NCBI GenBank assembly: GCA_001825475.1
Contig: MHWZ01000039.1
Location: 1-12,051, forward strand
DNA: 12,051 nt
Origin: Candidatus Zambryskibacteria bacterium RIFOXYD2_FULL_43_10
GTDB taxonomy: Bacteria > Patescibacteriota > Minisyncoccia > Phycocordibacterales > Zambryskibacteraceae
Direction of reading: 5' to 3'
How positions within the stretch are numbered: position 1 is the first letter of the stretch; the number at the start of each line of letters is the position of its first letter. This document shows positions 6,193-12,051 of the stretch, piece after piece. A model generated the notes under the pieces. That model was not told the origin of the DNA. It saw nothing but the letters and a program-made list of their open reading frames with translations, and ran no database searches. A program made the translations under genes and the position numbers.

Positions 6193-8015
6193 ATTGAAAA
6201 TTTTTCTATAAATATATTGTACCAGATGGCCAGCGCCAGGAGGAGATAGATCTTTCTTGAGTTATCGTTTCGTCCAGATAGATGATTGTCTATAAGATTT
6301 TTTATGTACGAAACATCCATATGCTTTTGAATATATAGATTCTCCAAAATGAGACTGAAAATATCTTTTCTATCATTCGTAAACCAGTCCTTAACGGGTG
6401 TTGGAAAACCAAGTTTCTTTCTCTGGCATACCGACTCCGGTAAAACTCGTTTGAACGCTTCGCGTAAAAGATACTTAGTGACACCACTCTTCCATTTGAA
6501 TCGATCCGGAAGACGCGAGGCAAGGCGCACCACTTCAATATCCAGAAACGGCACTCTTAATTCAAGTGAATGCGCCATAGTCATTTTGTCGGCTTTGGCT
6601 AGGATATCCCCGATAAGCCAAGTATGAATGTCAATGTATTGCATCTTGGTCGAATCGCTAGAGTGGGTGACTTTTTGATACAGATCTTCGATGAGAAACT
6701 TTTTCTCTGGTTTTCCTTTCCAAAGCAACTTGACTTCCGCTTCGCTAAATATGGAAGCGTTGCCGATATACCAATCTTCAAGTTTTTGACTTGCTCTTTT
6801 GGCATAATTCTTGCCCCTGAAATCAAATGGCAGATTAACGATAAATTTCAAAATAACATTGGGTAGCCAAGTAATCCACCGCCGAGCAAACGGTTCAAGA
6901 TAAATATTGTAACCGCCAAACAGCTCATCCGAACCCTCGCCCGAAAGCACCACTTTTACCTGTTTTGCCGCCTCCCGCGCCAGAAAATATAGCCCCAGGG
7001 CCGAAGGGTCGGCCACCGGCTCATCAAAGTGCCAGATTGCTTTAGGTAAATTTGCAAAGTATTCCTGGGCGCCAATGGTAATCTCACGATGATCCGTATC
7101 AAGCAAGTTAACAGTTTCCAACGCTTCCCTACCCTCACTCAAGGATTCAAAGCCGACGGTAAAAGTCTTAATTTTTCTCTCGTCTCTGATTTTTTTCATC
7201 AAGGTCGCGATAATGCTTGAATCTATGCCGCCGGAAAGAAATGAGCCGATCGCCACATCAGCAATCAGGTGGTGAGAGACCGAATCTTCCATGACTTCCA
7301 AGACTGCCTTCGCAGTTTTTGCCTCATCGAGAGCATTGTCTGGTTTAAATTCAAATTGCCAATATCTTTTCATTTCAACTTTGCTAGTATTTATATCTAT
7401 CTTCATAAAATGAGCGGGTGGGAGTTTAAAAATGTTTTTGAAAAAAGTTTCTTCTAGGGGATTGTATTGGAATGAGAGGTAGTTAAAGACAGCTTGGTCG
7501 TTCACTTCTGGTTTAAATGTCGGAAGAGTCAGAAAACTTTTAATTTCAGAGGAGAAAGCTGCCACATCCGAGCGCATATCATCAATCAGATAATAAAGCG
7601 GTTTGATGCCAAAGAAATCTCGCGCCAGAAAGATTTGTTTCTCTTTGGCATCATAGATAGAGAACGCGAACATGCCGCGCAGACGCGGCAATATCTCTGT
7701 CCCCCACTTCAAAAATCCCACCAGAATCACTTCAGTGTCACTGTCGGTTTTAAATTTGTAATCTCCCAGCTCACTCTTGAGCTCTTTGTAATTATAAATC
7801 TCTCCATTAAAAATTAATGTAAATCTACCATCATTTGAACTTATCGGCTGCTTGCCTCCGACAAGATCAATGATGGAAAGACGTCTTATGCCTAAAGCGA
7901 CATATTCATCGACAAAAAACCCCGCATCATCCGGTCCACGATGATAAATAGCTTCCGCCATGTTTTGAATGGCGCTCTTTCTTGTCGGGTTAATGATTCC
8001 TACTATGCCGCACAT
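6177..8015 (-). CDS. asnB: AsnB-type glutamine-dependent amidotransferase (asparagine synthetase family)
   Basis: Family members take NH3 from glutamine and use ATP to amidate a carboxylate, classically Asp to Asn. The 612-aa product has the N-terminal glutaminase domain with nucleophile Cys2 (M-C-G-I-V-G), R-R-L-S-I-I-D (44-50) and F-N-G-E-I-Y-N (69-75). The synthetase domain has the ATP pyrophosphatase loop L-S-G-G-I-D-S-S (260-267) and L-S-G-E-G-S-D-E-L-F-G-G (357-368). A later segment has L-E-L-R-V-P-F-L-D. Length and motifs are complete. It starts 4 nt after the dacA stop and lies between two peptidoglycan genes. B. subtilis AsnB, L. plantarum AsnB1 and C. glutamicum LtsA are relatives that amidate meso-diaminopimelate in wall precursors, so that role is plausible here. 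Asparagine synthesis remains the default. Confidence 0.93.
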   Translation of the reverse strand: MCGIVGIINPTRKSAIQNMAEAIYHRGPDDAGFFVDEYVALGIRRLSIIDLVGGKQPISSNDGRFTLIFNGEIYNYKELKSELGDYKFKTDSDTEVILVGFLKWGTEILPRLRGMFAFSIYDAKEKQIFLARDFFGIKPLYYLIDDMRSDVAAFSSEIKSFLTLPTFKPEVNDQAVFNYLSFQYNPLEETFFKNIFKLPPAHFMKIDINTSKVEMKRYWQFEFKPDNALDEAKTAKAVLEVMEDSVSHHLIADVAIGSFLSGGIDSSIIATLMKKIRDERKIKTFTVGFESLSEGREALETVNLLDTDHREITIGAQEYFANLPKAIWHFDEPVADPSALGLYFLAREAAKQVKVVLSGEGSDELFGGYNIYLEPFARRWITWLPNVILKFIVNLPFDFRGKNYAKRASQKLEDWYIGNASIFSEAEVKLLWKGKPEKKFLIEDLYQKVTHSSDSTKMQYIDIHTWLIGDILAKADKMTMAHSLELRVPFLDIEVVRLASRLPDRFKWKSGVTKYLLREAFKRVLPESVCQRKKLGFPTPVKDWFTNDRKDIFSLILENLYIQKHMDVSYIKNLIDNHLSGRNDNSRKIYLLLALAIWYNIFIEKFSMKILN

Positions 8016-8019
8016 AAAT

Positions 8020-8967
8020 TTAGTTATTACTTATAGATTTCATCACAGCATCGACAAGAATGCGCGCATCCTCAAAGCGACCTTCTCCAGTAGAACCAAG
8101 TATGACAACAACGATCGGTCGACCTAGTTCCGGATCGAAGACAAACGCCAAATTACCCCCGGCAGTATCGGTAAAACCTGTCTTGGAAGCCATTATCCCG
8201 GGAATTTCAGCAATTACATTATTGGTATTTTGGGCAACATGCAGATAATTATCCAAAGATTGAAAGGTAGTGGTAGCTTCTTTGGTGGCATCAAAGAACG
8301 CTGGGTAATGCGCAAGAATATATTCCAAAAGTGTGCTCATATCTTTCGCTGTGCCGTAAGCGCCGCCCTTCATTTCAGATTCATCGAGTCCGGTTTCATT
8401 CCAAAAATAAGTATTCTTGAGACCAAGTTCTCTGGCCTTATCATTCATTTCGCCAACAAAGTCATTGATAATTTCTTCGGAATCAACATCCGCTCTCTCA
8501 AGAGCGCCGAGCGAAAGAGCTACGGCGCGCATACCGTCATTTGAAGATGTTAACAATGAAAAATCAAGAATATCTTTAAGTGTCCATCGTTCATCTTTGT
8601 AGAAACCGCTATCCCCTTCTGCTCTCAGAGCCTCCTCATTTACCGTTATGGTGCCGTACCGAGGACTTAAATCTCCCGCCACCAAAGCGGACATGATTTT
8701 GGTCAAGGAAGCCAGCGATAGGCGGGCATTTTCGTTTTTAGTAAATAAAACAGTTTGAGTTCTAACATCATAGACATAAGCGGCCTTGGCTCCAATTGTT
8801 ACTGAAGGAAACGAAACGGTAGCCACACCGGTTGGAACCGATTTGTCCTTCCTTTCCACTTTTATACTAAAAATCAAAGAAGCCGTAAGTAAAAATAAAA
8901 GAATTGTGGCCAAAACCAGAAAAAATTTCACCTCTGTATGACGTATAGTGGAAAATTGATTATCCAT
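8020..8967 (-). CDS. dacA: D-alanyl-D-alanine carboxypeptidase (S11 family, PBP5-like)
   Basis: This is a serine enzyme that removes the last D-Ala of stem peptides outside the membrane and so limits cross-linking. Counting from the ATG at 8967, the product is 315 aa. It has an N-terminal membrane anchor or signal (about residues 14-35), S-L-T-K with nucleophile Ser87 (87-90), S-S-N at 141-143 (S-x-N motif) and K-T-G at 262-264, followed by F-T-D-T-A-G-G-N. The frame is open upstream to a TTG at 9123, but that adds 52 residues without a signal sequence inside scpB, so the ATG at 8967 is chosen. It overlaps the scpB stop by 8 nt. The short length and lack of a clear C-terminal amphipathic domain suggest a minimal S11 enzyme held by its N-terminal segment. 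The gene symbol indicates the family; dacB or dacF would also fit. Confidence 0.92.
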   Translation of the reverse strand: MDNQFSTIRHTEVKFFLVLATILLFLLTASLIFSIKVERKDKSVPTGVATVSFPSVTIGAKAAYVYDVRTQTVLFTKNENARLSLASLTKIMSALVAGDLSPRYGTITVNEEALRAEGDSGFYKDERWTLKDILDFSLLTSSNDGMRAVALSLGALERADVDSEEIINDFVGEMNDKARELGLKNTYFWNETGLDESEMKGGAYGTAKDMSTLLEYILAHYPAFFDATKEATTTFQSLDNYLHVAQNTNNVIAEIPGIMASKTGFTDTAGGNLAFVFDPELGRPIVVVILGSTGEGRFEDARILVDAVMKSISNN

Positions 8968-9526
8968 CTTGTTCTGTAGGTATTGTTTCCATAAACTCCT
9001 TGATTTTTTTAAAAGCCATTTGATATTCTGGTAAATCTTCACGACGAGTGATACCAAGATGTTCCAAGAGCTTGAGTGTCGCTTTGTAACTATAGCTTCT
9101 TTCTGTGCCTTCAGTGCGTTCAATGAGTCCGCGAATCATAAGTGAGCGTAGGATAAGGCCAGAATTAACTCCGCGAATATGGTCAATTTCGCGGCGTGAA
9201 ATTGGACCCTTATAGAGAATGATAGCCAGAGTCTCAAGACTGGCTCGGCTAAGCTCGCGAGAAAATTCTTCCTTGGCCAAATTCTCAATAAGTTCACTGA
9301 CATCGGGATGAGTACCGAAACTTACAAATTCCCCATCAAAGATGACGACTATCCCCCTATCTTTATAAAATTCTCTTAGCTTAAAAAGTGACGCCTTCAA
9401 TACTTCAGATTTTTCTCCGGTCAGCTTCGCCAATTCGGAAATAGAGACCGACTCATTTTTAAAGAAAAGTATTGCTTCTATTTTTAATTCTAAACTAAAC
9501 ATAAATGGGGGTGTTGACTGATTCAT
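8960..9526 (-). CDS. scpB: ScpB, SMC-associated segregation and condensation protein
   Basis: ScpB is the winged-helix partner that binds the kleisin ScpA in the SMC complex, which folds and separates chromosomes. The 188-aa product has two winged-helix parts. The first begins with L-K-I-E-A-I-L-F-F (14-22), and the second carries the family signature L-S-R-A-S-L-E-T-L-A-I-I-L-Y-K-G-P-I-S-R at about 92-111, then R-E-I-D-x-I-R-G-V. The ATG at 9526 is preferred to one at 9502 because GGAG(A) stands 7 nt before it. With this start the gene overlaps scpA by 32 nt. It overlaps dacA by 8 nt at its other end. The gene order scpA-scpB followed by a D,D-carboxypeptidase recalls the B. subtilis scpAB-dacB region. 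Confidence 0.94.
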   Translation of the reverse strand: MNQSTPPFMFSLELKIEAILFFKNESVSISELAKLTGEKSEVLKASLFKLREFYKDRGIVVIFDGEFVSFGTHPDVSELIENLAKEEFSRELSRASLETLAIILYKGPISRREIDHIRGVNSGLILRSLMIRGLIERTEGTERSYSYKATLKLLEHLGITRREDLPEYQMAFKKIKEFMETIPTEQDG

Positions 9527-10238
9527 TTTCTATCTCCATGTCTCCTCTGCCTTCTTGTGTCACGCGAATAGCTCCACGCTTAACAAGTTCGAGCATGGCA
9601 AGAAAACCGATAATGATGGAGATCTTCTTTTCGTAAGTAAGTGCACCCTTGGCGCCATAAAATTCCTTAAAATTAAGTTTGCTCGTTTTAGCAATCCGTT
9701 CCGCTAGTTTTTCAATCATTTCTTCGAGACTGATAACTTTTTTGACAATTATTTTTGGTAATACTTCTTTTTTCGGTAAAGATTCTATCACTTTCTCGAG
9801 AGCAAGAAAAAGAGTTTTTGTGCTGGTTTGGGAGTCCGGCGAGAAAATTATTATTTGATTTTTTGCCGGTGTCTTTTCAAAAATTACTTTTTTGCCAAAA
9901 ATATTTTTAAGACCCAGGGCAAGTTCCTTAACTCTGGCGTAAACTGCGAGACGATTCTCTAAATCATGAATGCTTTCCTCCTCTTCATCTGTAAGTCGAA
10001 TCATCGGCAAAAGTGATCTAGACTTAATAAGCATCAAAGTAGAAGCAATGACGATAAATTCCGCCGATTCTCTTATCGGAAATTCTTCGTGCTCATCAAT
10101 ATATCGTATAAAGTCGTCCGTTACTTGAGACAACGAAACATCATTGACAAAAAGTTTTCTTTGAGTCACCAAGTCAAGAAGAAGGTCCAATGGACCTTCA
10201 AAAATTCCCGTTTTTACGGTATATGAGTTTCCCTTCAC
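9495..10238 (-). CDS. scpA: ScpA, kleisin subunit of the SMC complex
   Basis: ScpA bridges the two SMC head domains and binds ScpB. The 247-aa product has the hallmark F-E-G-P-L-D-L-L-L-D-L-V at 13-24 and the usual I-x-V-S/N-D-V-S-L-S-Q-V-T-D-D-F region shortly after. E-F-I-V-I-A-S-T-L-M-L-I-K-S-R-S-L-L-P marks the N-terminal SMC-binding helices (about 60-78), and a C-terminal winged helix ends with L-A-M-L-E-L-V-K-R-G at about 213-222. The start is GTG at 10238; an ATG 8 nt upstream is out of frame and meets a stop after three codons. A TATAAT box ends exactly 7 nt before the GTG, so the transcript may begin on the start codon itself. smc is not in the window. Confidence 0.93.
   Translation of the reverse strand: MKGNSYTVKTGIFEGPLDLLLDLVTQRKLFVNDVSLSQVTDDFIRYIDEHEEFPIRESAEFIVIASTLMLIKSRSLLPMIRLTDEEEESIHDLENRLAVYARVKELALGLKNIFGKKVIFEKTPAKNQIIIFSPDSQTSTKTLFLALEKVIESLPKKEVLPKIIVKKVISLEEMIEKLAERIAKTSKLNFKEFYGAKGALTYEKKISIIIGFLAMLELVKRGAIRVTQEGRGDMEIENESVNTPIYV
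9533..9537 (-). promoter_or_regulatory. Shine-Dalgarno sequence for scpB, inside scpA
   Basis: The minus strand reads GGAGA (9537-9533), 6-7 nt before the ATG at 9526. It is the clearest ribosome binding site in the window, lies in the last codons of scpA, and decides the scpB start. Confidence 0.65.
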
Positions 10239-10244
10239 TCCGCC

Positions 10245-10273
10245 ATTATAACGTTTTTTAATCCAATCTCCAA
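10245..10273 (-). promoter_or_regulatory. Promoter of scpAB-dacA-asnB, predicted leaderless
   Basis: On the minus strand there is TATAAT at 10250-10245 and TTGGAG at 10273-10268, a partial -35 box (TTG matches), with a 17-nt spacer. Usual spacing puts the first transcribed base at 10238, which is the G of the scpA GTG start. The base pair at -15/-14 is CG rather than the TG of an extended -10. Confidence 0.6.
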
Positions 10274-10313
10274 ACTAAACCAATTTATACCGGTAGATCG
10301 TATCTATACAATC

Positions 10314-10336
10314 TGTGTAAAGTCGAGCTTTGCACA
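10314..10336 (-). terminator. Weak hairpin after the HAD gene, possible terminator
   Basis: TGTGTAAAG (10314-10322) and CTTTGCACA (10328-10336) form a 9-bp stem with a 5-nt loop. In minus-strand RNA one pair is a C-A mismatch, while in plus-strand RNA it is a G-U pair. It lies 22 nt after the HAD gene stop but has no T-run after it. A smaller inverted repeat (TAGAT-CGT-ATCTA, 10294-10306) lies next to it. The 120-nt gap 10239-10358 otherwise holds only the scpA promoter. Confidence 0.3.
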
Positions 10337-10358
10337 ATTTGTTGGTAGTAGTAGGTCT

Positions 10359-10937
10359 TTATTCATTTCGACAAAAATCCACTATTTCATCCCAAGAATA
10401 GACTCTGGTAATGGGTGGTTTAACTTCACCCTGATTCCAGGGTGCATTAAAGAGTAACGCGGGTATTCCCAAATTTGCCACATCTTCGACGTTGTGTAAA
10501 AAATCATCTACAAAAATTTCTATACCAAGTTCCTTACAAACTTCTCCCTTGGTACGTTCTGGACCATTCCCGTAATACTGATTTGTAAAATGAATCTCGT
10601 CAAATTTCTTTGGAAAGTGTCTGTCTAACCATTCCAGAGTTTTTTCCCTTAATTCTTCCGGCTTAGATGTAACAACAAAAAGACGATGACTATGTTTGAG
10701 TTTTTGTATACCTTCAACTGCCCCATTAATAGGCAGAGCACTCCAATGATTTTGGGATCCAAAAAAATCAAAAACTCTTCTTTTTGCTTCTTCTTCTGTG
10801 CAATTCCATACTTTATGTAATTCGATAAATTTTACATCTTTCGTTTTATATTTTGTACCATAGGTAGCATTATGATGCGCATGAAGCGCTTCACTAAAAT
10901 TGAGCAGTACATTATCAAGATCAAAACCAATGATCAT
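10359..10937 (-). CDS. HAD-family 5'(3')-deoxyribonucleotidase-like phosphatase
   Basis: The 192-aa product has the HAD motifs in order: F-D-L-D-N-V at 5-10 with nucleophile D6 and acid/base D8, V-V-T-S at 88-91 (motif II), K130 (motif III), and F-V-D-D at 142-145 (motif IV). An alpha-helical cap lies between motifs I and II. The N-A-P-W-N near 164-168 resembles the C-terminal segment of the NT5C / YqfW group (Pfam 5' nucleotidase, deoxy). Such enzymes remove phosphate from nucleotides, often dNMPs, in the cytosol. The substrate cannot be read from the sequence. The ATG overlaps the aspS stop as ATGA, so the two genes are probably co-transcribed and coupled. Confidence 0.8.
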   Translation of the reverse strand: MIIGFDLDNVLLNFSEALHAHHNATYGTKYKTKDVKFIELHKVWNCTEEEAKRRVFDFFGSQNHWSALPINGAVEGIQKLKHSHRLFVVTSKPEELREKTLEWLDRHFPKKFDEIHFTNQYYGNGPERTKGEVCKELGIEIFVDDFLHNVEDVANLGIPALLFNAPWNQGEVKPPITRVYSWDEIVDFCRNE

Positions 10938-12051
10938 GGATTCAGTCTCTTAACATCTCTTGGAATATAGGTAGCTTCGCGAACGTTCGGTAAATCAAGA
11001 ATTTTCATAATAAAGCGACCGGGGCCGATACCGGCGCCGCCGTGAGGCGGACAGCCGTAGCGAAAAAAGTTTAGATAATCTTTAAGCATCTTGAGATCCA
11101 TACCTTTCTCTTTTGCCTGTTTTTCAAGAATCTCCGGCCTATGCTCACGTTGAGCCAGAGTCGTAATTTCGATTCCTCGATATAGTAAATCCGCCCTTCG
11201 ACTACGCTCAGGGTCATCTGATGATGACATATGATAAAAAGCGCTCTTGGATTTGTGATAATCGGTGATGAAGACAAATTCATGTTCGTGCTTCTTTAAA
11301 ACCAACTCGGATATCGCCCTCTCCTCTTCTGGAGAAAGATCGTGTTCCTCGGGCGAAGAAATGCCAAGATTGGATAAAATCTTTTTTGCTTCCACAATCG
11401 TCATTCTTGGAAACGGCCGTGTCGGGGTGACAAGATTTAGATCCGGAAAAACTTTCGATAGTTGTTTAAATCCACTGACAATCATCCCCTCTTCTTCATC
11501 CATGACATCGTAGTGATCTTTTATATAAGAGATTTCGAAATCCCAACCGGTAAATTCCGTCAGATGGCGGGTAGTGAAAGATGGTTCAGCGCGAAACACG
11601 GGAGACACCATGAAAACTTTTTCGAAACCGCTGGCCATGGCCATTTGTTTATAAAACTGCGGCGACTGCGCCAAATACGCTTTGCGGTTGAAATAATTAA
11701 CTTCAAAAACTTCCGAGCCAGACTCCGATGGCGTGGACATTAGGGCTGGCGGATAGAGCTGGATAAAGTTATTTTCATCCCAATATTTGCGCCAGCCTTT
11801 CTCAAATTCCGTCCAAACTTTGAAAATCTTGGCTTTCTCCGGCTTACGCAGATCAAGCCAACGATAATCAAAACGTATCGGTGCTTCGGTCTCTTCCCCG
11901 CCCTTCACCACTACCGGTATCGGTAATTCTGGTTCAGCCTTGCTTAGCACCTCAATCTTAATCGGATGCATCTCACGACCACCGGGCGCCTGCGGAGCAT
12001 CCACCATTTCCCCAGTCGCCCTGATAACAGATTCGAGTGTTAAATTCTTAG
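10934..12051 (-). CDS. aspS: Aspartyl-tRNA synthetase, archaeal type, N-terminus outside the window
   Basis: This class II synthetase charges Asp to tRNA(Asp), and in non-discriminating forms also to tRNA(Asn). The frame stays open to the window edge, and the extra codons there (L-T-L-E-S-V-I-R-A-T-G) match the end of the OB-fold domain, so the ATG at 12007 is internal. Numbering from that ATG, the motifs are Q-S-P-Q-F-Y-K-Q (114-121), motif 2 as F-R-A-E-P-S-F-T-T-R-H-L-T-E (138-151), Y-R-G-I-E-I (276-281), and motif 3 as G-I-G-P-G-R-F (326-332), ending L-P-N-V-R-E-A-x-x-x-P-R-D. The bacterial GAD insertion domain is absent, and the C-terminal P-P-H-G-G pattern is that of archaeal and eukaryotic AspRS. 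Residues 265-272 are encoded by a known type of dispersed repeat. The stop overlaps the HAD gene by ATGA. Confidence 0.93.
   Translation of the reverse strand, partial: KNLTLESVIRATGEMVDAPQAPGGREMHPIKIEVLSKAEPELPIPVVVKGGEETEAPIRFDYRWLDLRKPEKAKIFKVWTEFEKGWRKYWDENNFIQLYPPALMSTPSESGSEVFEVNYFNRKAYLAQSPQFYKQMAMASGFEKVFMVSPVFRAEPSFTTRHLTEFTGWDFEISYIKDHYDVMDEEEGMIVSGFKQLSKVFPDLNLVTPTRPFPRMTIVEAKKILSNLGISSPEEHDLSPEEERAISELVLKKHEHEFVFITDYHKSKSAFYHMSSSDDPERSRRADLLYRGIEITTLAQREHRPEILEKQAKEKGMDLKMLKDYLNFFRYGCPPHGGAGIGPGRFIMKILDLPNVREATYIPRDVKRLNP
11194..11213. repeat. 20-bp dispersed (REP-like) repeat sequence inside aspS
   Basis: The minus strand reads CCCTGAGCGTAGTCGAAGGG, which I recognise as the core of short imperfect-palindrome repeats scattered through many bacterial genomes, including CPR genomes. 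Here it is read in frame in aspS as most of D-P-E-R-S-R-R-A (residues 265-272 counted from 12007). Next to it (11213-11228) is a 6-bp inverted repeat, GTCATC-TGAT-GATGAC. I see no second copy in this window. Confidence 0.55.

Noticed and set aside
8968..9123. 52-residue N-terminal extension of the D,D-carboxypeptidase from a TTG codon at 9123
   Set aside because: It lies wholly within scpB, begins with TTG, has no ribosome binding site, and would bury the signal anchor that starts right after the ATG at 8967.
10239..10358. tRNA, riboswitch or small RNA gene in the 120-nt gap
   Set aside because: No cloverleaf or known aptamer pattern was seen; only a promoter and two short inverted repeats are supported.
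1..12051. UGA recoding (genetic code 25) as in SR1 or Gracilibacteria
   Set aside because: TGA ends aspS, asnB, murG, gltX and the 78-aa gene at positions that fit family ends and ATGA overlaps, so the standard bacterial code applies.

Overview
The window looks like a piece of a small, compact bacterial genome, most likely a Candidate Phyla Radiation bacterium of the Parcubacteria (Paceibacterota) type. The support for this is a GC content near 40-45%, genes packed end to end with four ATGA start/stop overlaps, an archaeal-type aspartyl-tRNA synthetase, a shortened glutamyl-tRNA synthetase, a small membrane protein starting MPRNKGFIGW of a kind I associate with that group, and diverged but recognisable peptidoglycan genes. 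TGA serves as a normal stop codon (aspS, asnB, murG, gltX and the 78-aa gene), so the UGA-recoding lineages SR1 and Gracilibacteria are unlikely. The assignment is inference; there is no rRNA in the window.

Layout, left to right. At 1-188 (+) is the C-terminal end of an SLT/lysozyme-like lytic transglycosylase, followed at once by a 17-bp GC-rich hairpin (192-229). All other genes are on the minus strand and are transcribed from right to left. In transcription order they are: aspS (12051-10934, N-terminus cut by the window edge); a HAD-family 5'(3')-deoxyribonucleotidase-like gene (10937-10359); a 120-bp gap with a promoter; scpA (10238-9495); scpB (9526-8960); a D,D-carboxypeptidase, dacA (8967-8020); asnB (8015-6177); mraY (6157-5111); ftsW (5071-3971); murG (3945-2800); a short gltX (2803-1946); an EnvC-like M23 peptidase (1949-666); and two small membrane proteins (653-417 and 420-298).

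How the genes fit together. The centre is a reduced division and cell wall (dcw) segment. MraY and MurG make lipid I and lipid II, FtsW polymerises lipid II, DacA trims stem peptides, and the M23 and SLT proteins cut or regulate the cutting of the wall. AsnB lies inside this run and may amidate a wall precursor rather than free aspartate. ScpA and ScpB are the kleisin and winged-helix partners of SMC, so chromosome segregation is linked to wall synthesis and division. AspRS and GluRS add a translation component. murC, murD, murE and murF are not in the window.

Most notable observations: (1) a GluRS that lacks both the anticodon-binding half and the usual cysteine-containing segment; (2) two 28-bp arrays of four 7-bp units, each covering a stop codon and most or all of the spacer to the next start; (3) a 20-bp dispersed-repeat sequence embedded in frame in aspS; (4) promoter -10 boxes placed so that scpA, and nearly ftsW, would be leaderless; (5) Asp-to-Glu and Glu-to-Gln changes in conserved MraY motifs; (6) asnB within the peptidoglycan cluster.
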